Numbered from the stretch's first letter, positions 49,489 through 58,288 are shown. The stretch: DNA of 64,000 nucleotides from Yoonia sp035117555 (GCF_035117555.1 NZ_JAYKPK010000009.1:62001-126000); one strand, 5' to 3'. The notes: a model not told the origin generated them from the sequence alone. Numbers and translations: made by a program.

Positions 49489-50019
49489 ATGACAAACCTG
49501 CTCGGCATTTCCGGGTCTTTGCGTAAAGCCTCGACCAACACCATGCTGCTGCGTAACGCGGCTGCGATCTTCAACCCCGACACCTTCGTCGAAGGCGATA
49601 TCCGCTTCCCGCTTTACGACGGTGATCTTGAAACGGCGGACGGTATTCCCGCCGCCGTGCAGACCTTGGCGGATCAGATCAAAGCCGCCGATGCGGTGAT
49701 CATCGCAACCCCGGAATATAACAAAGCCATGTCCGGCGTGCTGAAAAACGCGCTCGACTGGGTCAGCCGGACCGAAGGCAACCCGTGGAAAAACAAACCG
49801 CTCGCCATCATGTCTGCCACCGCCGGGCGCGCCGGGGGTGAGAGGACGCAATTCTCACTGCGGCTCGGCATGATGACCTTCCGCCCGCATATCCTGCAAG
49901 GGCCGGAAGTGTTGGTCGCCAATTCCAACAAGGAATTCGACAACAACGGCAAGCTGACGGGTGAATTATACGTCAAGCTGCTGACAGAACTGATGGATGA
50001 TCTGCGCGCTTTGGTCTAA
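49489..50019 (+). CDS. NADPH-dependent FMN reductase family protein
   Basis: Flavodoxin-fold reductase of 176 residues. The FMN phosphate loop is GISGSLRKASTNTMLLR, followed by PEYNKAMSGVLKNALDWVSR and an AIMSATAGRAGG segment, matching chromate/azo/quinone-type reductases. Likely a two-electron quinone or metal reductase in the cytoplasm. The start has AAAGG 7 bases upstream; a GTG five codons earlier is less likely. Divergent from the TPP enzyme gene. Confidence 0.9.
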   Translation: MTNLLGISGSLRKASTNTMLLRNAAAIFNPDTFVEGDIRFPLYDGDLETADGIPAAVQTLADQIKAADAVIIATPEYNKAMSGVLKNALDWVSRTEGNPWKNKPLAIMSATAGRAGGERTQFSLRLGMMTFRPHILQGPEVLVANSNKEFDNNGKLTGELYVKLLTELMDDLRALV

Positions 50020-50045
50020 AGCAAAGCCAAAGCAAAGGATTTTCC

Positions 50046-50432
50046 ATGGCCAGAGGCGCAGGCGGCAGCGACGGTGGTAGCACCCAATTTCTTGTTGGCC
50101 TGATCATGATGATCGGCGGCGGCTATCTGCTGCTCAACGGGATCGTGGTGCGGCCCAATTTTGGCGGACGCGTCTTTGGTCTGGGCGGCATGCCGGTCAC
50201 ATCCGGTATGATCCTGATCCCGCTGATGTTCGGGATCGGGATGATCTTTTACAACAGCAAGAGCTGGCTTGGCTGGATCATCGCGGGCGCATCGCTGATC
50301 GCGCTTATCTTTGGCGTGATCGCCAATACCAGCGTGCAATTCGCACGGCTCAGTATTTTTGACCTTCTGGTGATCATGGTCCTGCTGGTCGGCGGTCTGG
50401 GGCTGTTCCTGCGATCCCTGCGCAAGTCATAA
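50046..50432 (+). CDS. Small membrane protein, unknown function
   Basis: Protein of 128 residues with about four hydrophobic segments (LVGLIMMIGGGYLLLNGIVV, TSGMILIPLMFGIGMIF, GWIIAGASLIALIFGVIA, LLVIMVLLVGGLGLFL). AAAGGA lies 6 bases before the ATG. It follows the FMN reductase gene by 26 bases and may share its transcript. I do not recognise a functional family. Confidence 0.82.
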   Translation: MARGAGGSDGGSTQFLVGLIMMIGGGYLLLNGIVVRPNFGGRVFGLGGMPVTSGMILIPLMFGIGMIFYNSKSWLGWIIAGASLIALIFGVIANTSVQFARLSIFDLLVIMVLLVGGLGLFLRSLRKS

Positions 50433-50437
50433 GCGCA

Positions 50438-52009
50438 TCAATAGCCCAAAGCACAGCCATCCTTGCGCGGATCAGAGCCGCCTTCCAGCACGCCAGTGTC
50501 ATGGATCAGGATCGCCTGCGCGCCACCAATCGCCGTATCCGGCCTGCGCACATCATGCCCAAGACCCACCAACGCAGCTTTGACCGCATCGCTATAGCCA
50601 TCCTCGACATTCAGCACCTTGCCATCGGCAAAACAGCGCGGCGCATCGATGGCCGCCTGCGGTGACAGGCCGAAATCGGTGATATTGCTGACAAAGCGCG
50701 CATGGCCCGTGGATTGATATTGCCCGCCCATGACGCCAAAAGGCATCAGCACCTTGCCATCCTTTTTCAACATCGCCGGAATGATCGTATGCATTGGGCG
50801 CTTGCCGGGGCCGACTTCATTCGGGTGGCCTTGCTCTAGCGTGAAACCGGCACCCCGGTTCTGAAACAGAATACCGAACCTATCTGACGCGATCCCCGAT
50901 CCAAAGCCATGGAACACCGAATAGATCAGCGACACCGCCATCCGGTCCTTATCGACCACCGTGATATAGATCGTATCCTTATGCACCGCCTCTGCCCCCG
51001 GCAATGCGGCAGGCATCGCGCGGGCCGGATCGATCAGCGCGGCAAGCTTCGCCGCCGTTTCCGGTGCGGTCATATGATCCAGTCGGGTCATGTAATCCGG
51101 ATCAGCCATAAACCTGTTGCGGGTATCATAGGCCAGCTTCGTCGCCTCCGCCTCGATATGCGCGCGCTCCGCCCCCCAAGGGTCCATCGCCGCAATGTCG
51201 AAATGCTTGAGGATATTGAGCAACAGGATCGCCGTCGCCCCCTGCCCATTGGGCGGATGCTCATAAAGCTCCAGCCCGCCATAACCGCCCATCACCGGAT
51301 CGGTGTAATCGCAGGCCGTCGCTGCAAAATCCTCCAATGTATGGCAGCCACCCTGCGCACGCAGAGCAGTGACCATATCCTCGGCCACCTCGCCCTCATA
51401 GAACCCGGCACGGCCCTCCAGCGCGATCCGGCGCAAGGCCTCGGCCTGTTTGGGCGCGGCAAAGATCTGCCCCGCGCGCAGCGGCTCGCCACCCCGCAAA
51501 AACATATCGCGCGCCATGCCTGACAGGTGTTTCGCCTGCGCCCAGTCACTGGCGACACGTTCCGCCACCGGCACGCCGCTTTCGGCATAATGGATCGCGG
51601 GGGCCAGCACCGCCTTCAGCCCCATCCTGCCCCAATCCTTGGACAAGCGGCAAAACGCATCCACCGCCCCTGGCACGGTGACCGCATCGGCAGAATAAGG
51701 CGCAATCACCGGCCCCTTTGCACGCAAAGCCTGCGCTTCAATACCGCCGGGCGCGCGGCCCGACCCGTTCAGCGCCAGCACCCGGTCTTCCCCGGGTGGG
51801 GTGAAGAGCACGAAACAATCGCCACCAATGCCTGTCATCTGCGGCTCACAAATCCCCAGCAGCACGGCACCCGCTATGGCCGCATCCATCGCATTGCCGC
51901 CCGATTCCAGCATCTGCACCGCGACCTTGGCCGCAAGCGGATGTGATGTGGCACAGATGCCATTGGTTGCATAAACCGCCGACCGGCCGGTCTGATGAAA
52001 ATTGCGCAT
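50438..52009 (-). CDS. Gamma-glutamyltransferase family protein
   Basis: Ntn-type hydrolase of 523 residues that self-cleaves into two subunits. Marks: MLESGGNAMDAAIAGAVLLG, PQMTGIGGDCFVLF, ALNGSGRAPGG, YEHPPNGQGATAILLLNIL, and the nucleophile region KDTIYITVVDKDRMAVSLIY with later MHTIIPAMLKKDGK. No signal peptide, so it is probably cytoplasmic, like many alphaproteobacterial members acting on glutathione or other gamma-glutamyl or acyl amides. GGGAG precedes the ATG. Confidence 0.92.
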   Translation of the reverse strand: MRNFHQTGRSAVYATNGICATSHPLAAKVAVQMLESGGNAMDAAIAGAVLLGICEPQMTGIGGDCFVLFTPPGEDRVLALNGSGRAPGGIEAQALRAKGPVIAPYSADAVTVPGAVDAFCRLSKDWGRMGLKAVLAPAIHYAESGVPVAERVASDWAQAKHLSGMARDMFLRGGEPLRAGQIFAAPKQAEALRRIALEGRAGFYEGEVAEDMVTALRAQGGCHTLEDFAATACDYTDPVMGGYGGLELYEHPPNGQGATAILLLNILKHFDIAAMDPWGAERAHIEAEATKLAYDTRNRFMADPDYMTRLDHMTAPETAAKLAALIDPARAMPAALPGAEAVHKDTIYITVVDKDRMAVSLIYSVFHGFGSGIASDRFGILFQNRGAGFTLEQGHPNEVGPGKRPMHTIIPAMLKKDGKVLMPFGVMGGQYQSTGHARFVSNITDFGLSPQAAIDAPRCFADGKVLNVEDGYSDAVKAALVGLGHDVRRPDTAIGGAQAILIHDTGVLEGGSDPRKDGCALGY

Positions 52010-52111
52010 CTCTCACTCCCTCAATCCCCGCCCGACCCTAAGACAATCGCCAGCCGCTGCAATGGCAATCTGGGGCTTTTGCTTTGCGCGGCAGAGGCCT
52101 ACAAACCATCA

Positions 52112-52178
52112 ACATCGTCAGAGTATAAATATCCTCCGGGGGACATGCCGCAGGCATGGGGGGGTGGAAAACCCCCTG
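52112..52178. repeat. Family-B element in the divergent region upstream of the GAF-domain gene
   Basis: ACATCGTCAGAGTATAAATA then TCCTCCGGGGG, then hairpin CATGCC-GCA-GGCATG (52144-52158), then GGGGG-TGGAAAA-CCCCC. This is the fullest copy with all three hairpins. It lies between two divergent genes where no terminator is required. Confidence 0.68.
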
Positions 52179-52201
52179 CACCATTCACAAAAGGACGCAA
52201 C

Positions 52202-52654
52202 ATGCGCGTTGACTACCCGACATTGCACAAAACCATCGCCGCCCTGACGGAAGGCGAAACCGATACCGTCGCCCTGATGGCGACACTCGCCTGCGAGGTG
52301 CATCACAGCGATAGCCGGTTCGACTGGACCGGCTTTTACCGCGTCACCGCACCGGAATTGTTGAAGATCGGCCCCTATCAAGGCGGCCATGGCTGCCTCG
52401 TGATCCCGTTTTCACGCGGCGTCTGCGGTGCGGCCGCGCGCACAGGTCAAGTGCAACTGGTTCCCGATGTCGATGCTTTTCCCGGTCATATCGCCTGCGC
52501 GAGCAGCACAAGGTCCGAACTGGTGCTGCCGGTGTTTGACGGCACAGGTGCTGTGATCGGCGTTTTCGATATCGACAGCGATCAGCCTGATGCCTTTACG
52601 CAAGATGATGCCGAGGCGATGACACAGATCCTGCAAAGCGTTTTTGCACGCTGA
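52202..52654 (+). CDS. msrC: Free methionine-R-sulfoxide reductase (GAF domain)
   Basis: GAF-domain enzyme of 150 residues reducing free Met-R-sulfoxide. The fRMsr pattern is clear: WTGFYRV, GCLVIPFSRGVCGAAARTGQ, VDAFPGHIACASSTRSELVL, with the catalytic and resolving cysteines in VCG and IAC, and GVFDIDSDQPDAF. AAAAGGA precedes the ATG; the frame is open further upstream through the repeat, which is excluded. Confidence 0.92.
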   Translation: MRVDYPTLHKTIAALTEGETDTVALMATLACEVHHSDSRFDWTGFYRVTAPELLKIGPYQGGHGCLVIPFSRGVCGAAARTGQVQLVPDVDAFPGHIACASSTRSELVLPVFDGTGAVIGVFDIDSDQPDAFTQDDAEAMTQILQSVFAR

Positions 52655-52781
52655 CGCTTTTGCCACGGCCAAGGCCGCAGCAATGCCTCCGGCGGGGATA
52701 CGTAGTTGAATTCGCGCTTTGCGCGATTTCAACGGCTCGGACGATGCTGGTAAGACAAAGCCCGACAGGAGAATGAAGAGA

Positions 52782-53654
52782 ATGAAGCAGATCACCCTTC
52801 TGGATGGCGGCATGGGGCAGGAACTCATCCACCGCTCCGGCCAGCCGCCGACCCCGCTCTGGTCCACGCAGGTCATGGTCGATCACCCTGGCATGGTCGC
52901 TGCCGTGCATGCCGATTACCGCGCGGCAGGGGCGACGGTGCATACTGCCAATACTTACGCGATCCACCGCGACCGGCTGGCGGGCACCGGGCGCGAAGAT
53001 CAATTCGCCACATTGATCGCCGCCGCCTTGCAAGAGGCGCAAGGCACCGGTCGGATCGCCGGGGCCATCGGGCCGCTCGTCGCCAGCTACCGCCCGGATG
53101 CGCACCCCGCCCATGAGATCGCTGTCCCGCTTTATGCCGAGGTGGCCAATCTGCTCGCCCCGCAGGTCGATCTGATCATCTGCGAAACCGTCGCCTCCCT
53201 TGCCCATGCACGCGCCGTGCTGGCGGGGGCCTTGCCCAGCGGCAAACCGATCTGGCTGTCGGTCACCGTCGATGACGAAGACGGCAGCCGCCTGCGCTCG
53301 GGCGAGGCACTCGCCGATCTGCGCGATGTCGCGCAAGGGGCCAGCGCCCTGCTCGCCAATTGCTCAGCGCCAGAGGCGATGGCAGCCGCGATGGAGGTAT
53401 TCCGCCAAGGCGACCTGCCCTTCGGGGCCTATGCCAATGGTTTTACCCAGATCACCAAAGATTTCCTGCAAGACAAACCCACCGTCGATGCGCTGCAGGC
53501 GCGCCGCGATCTGGGGCCAGATGCCTATGCGCAATTCGCCTTGGGCTGGATCGGTCAAGGCGCCAGCATCGTCGGCGGCTGCTGCGAGGTCGGGCCTGCC
53601 CATATCGCGCGGCTTGCGCAGGCGATCCGCGACGCGGGACATGAGGTGGTGTGA
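52782..53654 (+). CDS. Homocysteine S-methyltransferase family protein
   Basis: Zinc-dependent methyltransferase of 290 residues with a TIM barrel. Marks: LLDGGMGQELIHRSGQ, TANTYAIHR, ICETVASLAHARAVL, the zinc ligands in LLANCSAPEAM and VGGCCEVGPAHI. Methyl donor could be S-methylmethionine or betaine; not resolved by sequence. AGGAG lies about 10 bases before this ATG; another ATG 3 codons upstream is too near to it. Stand-alone. Confidence 0.9.
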   Translation: MKQITLLDGGMGQELIHRSGQPPTPLWSTQVMVDHPGMVAAVHADYRAAGATVHTANTYAIHRDRLAGTGREDQFATLIAAALQEAQGTGRIAGAIGPLVASYRPDAHPAHEIAVPLYAEVANLLAPQVDLIICETVASLAHARAVLAGALPSGKPIWLSVTVDDEDGSRLRSGEALADLRDVAQGASALLANCSAPEAMAAAMEVFRQGDLPFGAYANGFTQITKDFLQDKPTVDALQARRDLGPDAYAQFALGWIGQGASIVGGCCEVGPAHIARLAQAIRDAGHEVV

Positions 53655-53682
53655 TAGCGGACGGGTCGCGCTGCGGCGATTC

Positions 53683-54669
53683 CTATCTGCTTTTAGCCTC
53701 GGATTTCGCCGGGCTGCTGGCCAGATAGGCCCATCTGAAAAACGCCGCATCCGACATCGCGCGGATCACCAGGGCAATGCCCGCCGTCGCCACCACGGCG
53801 AAGATAAGCCGCCCGATCAGCACCCCGCTGATATCGGCACCAATCGCCATCACGACCAAAGTATCCTCGATGACACTATGCGCAAAGCCCATGAAAACGC
53901 AGGACAAAAACACCTGCCTTGGCGACACCGAGCCGGACCGCGCCTCGCGGATCAACAGCCCACCGCCGTAGGAGATGCCCAAAAACAGCCCTACCGCTGT
54001 CAGATGCCCGGCCTCGCCCTTGATCCCCGCCAGGCGCAGCAGCGGGGCCAGCGCCCGCATCAGCAGCGCCAGAATGCCGGTGACTTTCAGCAATTCCAGC
54101 CCCCATGACAGCACCAGCAGGATCACCAGCATCCAGGCCATCATGACCCCCAATTGCCAAAAGAATGCCGACCACGCCAGCGTCTGCGCGGTAGGTACCC
54201 AGGCCGGGTTCACCGGCTGCGCCAGCCAACCCGTCGCCGTCAGCAGCTGATGCAGGATCAGCGCATAGATCACCCCGCCTGCGACGCGCAGGAGGGTCGT
54301 GACAATCATCCGCGGCCCGGCCTTTTCAATGATCTTCTGTTCCACCGGTAAACCATGCGCGAACAGCAACAGCGCCGAAAACACGGTGACATCCGCCACA
54401 CTTAATGTCTCCATCGGCACCAGCACGAAGACCAGCGCCACCGCGCCCCAGATACCGATCAGCATCCCGCTGAGCCATGCGAGCCCCAGTTCCGGCGGCA
54501 ACCCCACCAGCGCCATCACCGGCGCGAAAGCGGGTGCGATCGCATCGATCACCCCCAGCCGCGCCAGAATTTCGGTCGCGATGGTGATCGGCACGATGAT
54601 CCGCGCCAGCAGCCAATAGATGCCGAAAGTATCACGGGTTTTTTGCAGGGCAGTATCAAGGTCTTGCAT
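53683..54669 (-). CDS. Nucleoside-recognition (gate) domain membrane protein
   Basis: Integral membrane protein of 328 residues, about eight helices in two repeats typical of Gate/nucleoside-recognition proteins (SpmA/B-like, YjiH-like): GIWGAVALVFVLVPMETLS, AFFWQLGVMMAWMLVI, GISYGGGLLIREAR and FMGFAHSVIEDTLVVMAIGA. Transported or sensed molecule unknown. GGAGTG precedes the ATG. Divergent from an Lrp/AsnC regulator 116 bases away, which may control it, perhaps in amino-acid traffic. Confidence 0.85.
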   Translation of the reverse strand: MQDLDTALQKTRDTFGIYWLLARIIVPITIATEILARLGVIDAIAPAFAPVMALVGLPPELGLAWLSGMLIGIWGAVALVFVLVPMETLSVADVTVFSALLLFAHGLPVEQKIIEKAGPRMIVTTLLRVAGGVIYALILHQLLTATGWLAQPVNPAWVPTAQTLAWSAFFWQLGVMMAWMLVILLVLSWGLELLKVTGILALLMRALAPLLRLAGIKGEAGHLTAVGLFLGISYGGGLLIREARSGSVSPRQVFLSCVFMGFAHSVIEDTLVVMAIGADISGVLIGRLIFAVVATAGIALVIRAMSDAAFFRWAYLASSPAKSEAKSR

Positions 54670-54785
54670 CAGGTCACTCCGGTCAGATTGCCCCGCCCTG
54701 CTAACCTGCCTCGCGTCGCATTTGTGGTCATTGATTGCGGCTTTGTGCAATATTATTGCAAACTCGTCCAGAAAGGACCGAACCC

Positions 54786-55238
54786 ATGGACCGGATCGAC
54801 CGCAAATTGCTGACCCTGCTGCAACAGGACGCATCGCGCACCAATCTTGACCTCGCCGATGCTGTCGGCCTGTCGCCGTCAAGCTGCCTGCGCCGGGTCC
54901 ACCGGCTGCGCAAGTCGGGCATCATTGACCGGATCGTCGCACGCCTGAACCCGGCCAAGGCAGGCCGCGTGCTGAAAGCCTTGGTCACGGTCGAACTCAA
55001 ACTGCATGGCGACCAGCATATGCGCCGGTTTCTGGAACAGGCCACGGCCGAACCGGCTGTTTCCCAGGCCTATGCCGTCACCGGTGAGACAGATGTCGTG
55101 CTGATCCTGTCGCTGCGCGATATGGCGGAATTCGACGCGCTCTGCGACCGGCTGTTCCGCGACCAGACCAATGTCGCGCGGTTTTTCACGATGATGGTGA
55201 TCCGCACCGCCAAGGATGAAACCGCAATCCCGTTGTGA
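54786..55238 (+). CDS. Lrp/AsnC family transcriptional regulator
   Basis: DNA-binding regulator of 150 residues: N-terminal winged helix (MDRIDRKLLTLLQQDASRTN, LADAVGLSPSSCLRRVHRL) and C-terminal RAM ligand-binding domain (AVTGETDVVLILSLRDMAEF). The start follows the family norm. Divergent from the gate-domain membrane protein gene, a common regulator-target arrangement. Confidence 0.94.
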   Translation: MDRIDRKLLTLLQQDASRTNLDLADAVGLSPSSCLRRVHRLRKSGIIDRIVARLNPAKAGRVLKALVTVELKLHGDQHMRRFLEQATAEPAVSQAYAVTGETDVVLILSLRDMAEFDALCDRLFRDQTNVARFFTMMVIRTAKDETAIPL

Positions 55239-55299
55239 AATCACGTGCATCACAGGGGATGACACAATAGCCTGCCGACCAAAGCCAAAGGATCGCCGC

Positions 55300-55842
55300 A
55301 TGTCCCAAAAAATCACCCTGTCCTGCCGCTGCGGCGCTGTCGCCATGCAGGCGCAGAACCCGCCGATCCTCAGCGTCGAATGCCTCTGCACCTCGTGCCG
55401 AACGGCGGCGAGCATCATGGACACACTGCCCGGCGCACAGCCGATCCGCGAAGCCAGCGGTGGCACAAGGATGGAAATGTACCGCAAAGACCGCGTCCAT
55501 TGCACCAAAGGTGCGCAACATCTGCGCGAATTCCGGCTGACCGCGACGACCAAATCCCGCCGCGTCGTCGCTGCCTGCTGCAACACGCCGATGTTTCTGG
55601 ATTTCACCCAAGGCCATTGGATCGACCTTTACGGCACACTCTGGCCCGCAGGCACCTTGCCGCCCTTGCAAATGCGGACCATGACCGGCGATCTGGATGA
55701 CCCATCCACCCTGCCGGGCGACGTGCCGAACCTCAAATCACATTCGCCACGCTTCTTTATCAAACTGATCAGCGCTTGGGCGGCGATGAAATTCCGCACG
55801 CCCAAGATTGATGTGCAAGGCAAGCTGGACCTGCCCCTTTAA
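55300..55842 (+). CDS. GFA/CENP-V-like zinc-binding protein (DUF6151 type)
   Basis: Protein of 180 residues with cysteines arranged as in Mss4-like/GFA folds: LSCRCGAVAMQ, ECLCTSCRTAAS and VAACCNTPMFLDF, consistent with zinc binding. Classical glutathione-dependent formaldehyde-activating enzymes share the fold but activity is not implied. The ATG at 55300 begins MSQKITLSCRCG. Its end overlaps the convergent DUF4139 gene by 4 bases. Confidence 0.82.
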   Translation: MSQKITLSCRCGAVAMQAQNPPILSVECLCTSCRTAASIMDTLPGAQPIREASGGTRMEMYRKDRVHCTKGAQHLREFRLTATTKSRRVVAACCNTPMFLDFTQGHWIDLYGTLWPAGTLPPLQMRTMTGDLDDPSTLPGDVPNLKSHSPRFFIKLISAWAAMKFRTPKIDVQGKLDLPL

Positions 55843-57494
55843 CGCAGCACGAACCCGCTGGGCCACCGCAGAGTATATTCCAGCGTCACCTCCTGCTCGG
55901 CCCCCGCTGGCACATTAAGGTCCCATTCGACGATGCCGCGTTCCCCGTCAGGATCGCGGCGCGTCACCTCAGGGCTGGCAGTCAGCGTGACCTCCAGATC
56001 ATCCTGCTCCGAATAAGGCACCGCATCGCGCAGCAGCACGTCCCAATCCTGCCCGGTCAGGTTTTCCACTGTCAGGATCGTCTGATCGACCAGTTGATTG
56101 GCGGATGAAAACACACCCACATCACCCTCAGACCGGTTTGGCGTGACCCGCGTCAGCCGCAAACCATCCAGCGGGCCAAAGCCCATCTCTGTCTCGGCCC
56201 CCGCCGCCAGCAGCGGCAGATAGCTGAAACCGACCATCGTGCCATCGGCCTGCACCATCACCGGGCCGGGCAGCAGGATTTCATCGCTGGTGTTGATGAA
56301 TTCCGCCATCCGATACGCGTTGGCATCCGACATCGGCGTCGCCTCGGCCCAGACATCCGCGTCAAAGCTCAGCTGATCCAGTGGCAGGCGCAGATCCTCC
56401 ACCCCGTTGCGGATCGTCACACGGCCCGGATATGTATAGGTCACAGCCGCACCGCTGAAATCAGCCTTGGCGGTGATCTCGCTCGTCTCCCGCATCGGGT
56501 TAGACAGAATTCCCGTGCCGCGCTGCAACGTCATCGCATCCGCCGCGCCCATGGCGGCGCTTTCGCGGTCACGCTCTTCTTCCGAGATGATCCGCCGCAA
56601 ATCCGCCCAGGCCCCGCCGGGGGCAATCTGCTCACCCGGGCGCGCGGTGGACAGGATCAATTGCACATCGGTCCAGTCCTGCCCTGTCGCCTGACTGACC
56701 ACAACCGCGCGGTCAAGATCGACACGCGGCGCATCGCCCGTGGTCAGGCGCATGTCATAGGCGGGCGACCATGTGGCAAGGTTTTCAGTGGTGTTGATAT
56801 CAAACGTGACCTCACCCGCCTCCGATGCCACGACCGTGAAGGTCAGCACCGATCCGTCCTCCTCGGGTGCCAGCAAAGCCGCCAGCGCGCGCTGTGCCTC
56901 CTCCAGCGCATCGACATCATCCTGCCGCGCGCGGGTGGCGGCCTGCGCCTCTTGCTCGGCCGCAAAAGCGGCGGATCGCAGTTCCAGCGTTTCGGCCCCG
57001 ACCATCTGCGCCAGCGCCTGAATATCGCTGATCGCAGCGGCGCTCAGATTATCGCCCGCACTCGCCTGACTCAGGCTTTGCAGAAAGGCGATCTGATCCT
57101 CTGCTGCCTGCACCCGCAATCGGATTTCGGCGATGGCAACGTCGCGTTCGCGCAAGACCTCTTCCAGCCGCTCCACTTCGGCGCGTGCGGCCTGCACCAC
57201 AGTGCTGGCCTGATCCGGCGTCACCGGCAGGCGGTCAAAGGCAAGGTTCACCGCGCCGACCTGCACCTGCCCCGGTGCCACGATCCGCACCCCGTCAGAG
57301 CCAAGGTTCTGCGGCAGACCCGGAATCACGATCTCATGCTGCCCTTGGGGCAGATCGAGCGTCACCTGCCGGGTAACAGTGGCAAGGCCGGGATAGATCG
57401 TGACGGTATCGACACGGGCCTGCCCGGTGATCGTTTCGGCAAAAGCAGGGGCAGACAGCGCGATCAGGCTGGTGGTCAGTAAAAGGCGGAACAT
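55839..57494 (-). CDS. DUF4139 domain-containing protein (mucoidy inhibitor MuiA-like)
   Basis: Exported protein of 551 residues. Signal peptide MFRLLLTTSLIALSAPAFA, a DUF4140-type N-terminal beta domain (VDTVTIYPGLATVTRQVTL), a coiled coil around residues 80-200 (EVERLEEVLRERDVAIAEI), and a C-terminal DUF4139 beta domain (ENLATWSPAYDMRLTTGDAP to LEYTLRWPSGFVL). Function is unknown; relatives are secreted or periplasmic. Start chosen for the signal peptide. Confidence 0.88.
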   Translation of the reverse strand: MFRLLLTTSLIALSAPAFAETITGQARVDTVTIYPGLATVTRQVTLDLPQGQHEIVIPGLPQNLGSDGVRIVAPGQVQVGAVNLAFDRLPVTPDQASTVVQAARAEVERLEEVLRERDVAIAEIRLRVQAAEDQIAFLQSLSQASAGDNLSAAAISDIQALAQMVGAETLELRSAAFAAEQEAQAATRARQDDVDALEEAQRALAALLAPEEDGSVLTFTVVASEAGEVTFDINTTENLATWSPAYDMRLTTGDAPRVDLDRAVVVSQATGQDWTDVQLILSTARPGEQIAPGGAWADLRRIISEEERDRESAAMGAADAMTLQRGTGILSNPMRETSEITAKADFSGAAVTYTYPGRVTIRNGVEDLRLPLDQLSFDADVWAEATPMSDANAYRMAEFINTSDEILLPGPVMVQADGTMVGFSYLPLLAAGAETEMGFGPLDGLRLTRVTPNRSEGDVGVFSSANQLVDQTILTVENLTGQDWDVLLRDAVPYSEQDDLEVTLTASPEVTRRDPDGERGIVEWDLNVPAGAEQEVTLEYTLRWPSGFVLR

Positions 57495-57613
57495 GGGGCG
57501 TCTCCTGTTTGTTTGCCCGGGGTATACAGGGCGAGACGGATTGTCGCATGTCCCGAATATTCGCATCGGCAGGATTTTTCGCAAAGCCGCGTTGACCGGG
57601 CAACGGTGCCTTC

Positions 57614-57633
57614 GTATATATGAATGGATATAC
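57614..57633. promoter_or_regulatory. Operator candidate for the toxin-antitoxin pair
   Basis: GTATATATGAATGGATATAC, arms GTATAT/ATATAC around 8 bases, ending 13 bases before the antitoxin start. AbrB/MazE-type antitoxins repress their own promoters through such AT-rich palindromes; assignment is by position. Confidence 0.6.
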
Positions 57634-57646
57634 AGTGAGGCACATG

Positions 57647-57871
57647 ATGATCGAAACCAAAATCCGCAAGGTCGGCAATTCCGCCGTCATGACCCTGACC
57701 ACCGAAATGCTGACGATTCTTGATGCGAAAGAAGGCGACAGCCTTTTCGTCGTGCGCGGCGATGATGGGTCCTTGCGCGTCATGGCGCATGACCCGTCTC
57801 TGGCCGCAGCCCTTGCCGCCGCTGAAATCGTGATGGATGAAAACCGCGACCTGCTGCAGGCGCTTGCGTGA
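57647..57871 (+). CDS. AbrB/MazE-type antitoxin
   Basis: Small DNA-binding antitoxin of 74 residues. SpoVT/AbrB swapped-hairpin fold: TKIRKVGNSAVMTLTTEML then LDAKEGDSLFVVR; the Ala-rich C-terminus (SLAAALAAAEIVMDENRDLL) would wrap and neutralise the toxin. GAGG lies 6 bases before this ATG (an ATG one codon earlier is also possible). Its stop overlaps the toxin start as GTGA. Confidence 0.88.
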   Translation: MIETKIRKVGNSAVMTLTTEMLTILDAKEGDSLFVVRGDDGSLRVMAHDPSLAAALAAAEIVMDENRDLLQALA

Positions 57872-58254
57872 CACAACCCGTCTGGGTGCCTCTGGCCGCG
57901 ATCATGATCATACACGACCGCCAGATCGCACGGCATGGCGGCGCGCCCGGTCTACGCGATGTGGGCCTACTGGAAATGGGCTGTCAGCGCGCCATCAACC
58001 GCGCAGACTATGCCGACGCTAGCTTGTATGAAATCGCCGCAGCCTATGCCTTTGGCATCGCCAAAGCGCATGCTTTTGTCGATGGGAACAAACGCACCGC
58101 CTTTGTCACCGCCGTCACATTCCTGCGGCTGAACGGGCTGGCCTTCCGGCCCGATCCCGTCACAGGTGTGCGGATGATGGAAGACCTCGCCACCGGCGAC
58201 GTGACCGAGGCTACTTTTGCCACATGGCTTTCTAACGGATCAGTGGCGATCTGA
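57868..58254 (+). CDS. Doc family toxin (death-on-curing, Fic fold)
   Basis: Toxin of 128 residues. The Doc/Fic motif is HAFVDGNKRTAFVTAVTF, with catalytic His and the NKR. Characterised Doc phosphorylates EF-Tu and stops translation. It starts with GTG overlapping the antitoxin stop, so the toxin is translated after its antidote. Partnered with an AbrB-type rather than Phd antitoxin. Confidence 0.92.
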   Translation: MTQPVWVPLAAIMIIHDRQIARHGGAPGLRDVGLLEMGCQRAINRADYADASLYEIAAAYAFGIAKAHAFVDGNKRTAFVTAVTFLRLNGLAFRPDPVTGVRMMEDLATGDVTEATFATWLSNGSVAI

Positions 58255-58288
58255 CACGCCGCCAAGGCGCATCAGATCATCGGGCAAA

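Noticed and set aside
47976..49526. Long open frame opposite the TPP-enzyme gene
   Set aside because: The TPP enzyme is intact with all motifs; the opposite translation is His/Arg/Pro-rich and spurious.
57495..58254. Evidence of a mobile island around the toxin-antitoxin pair
   Set aside because: No integrase, tRNA, direct repeats or composition change could be seen; only the pair itself suggests mobility.
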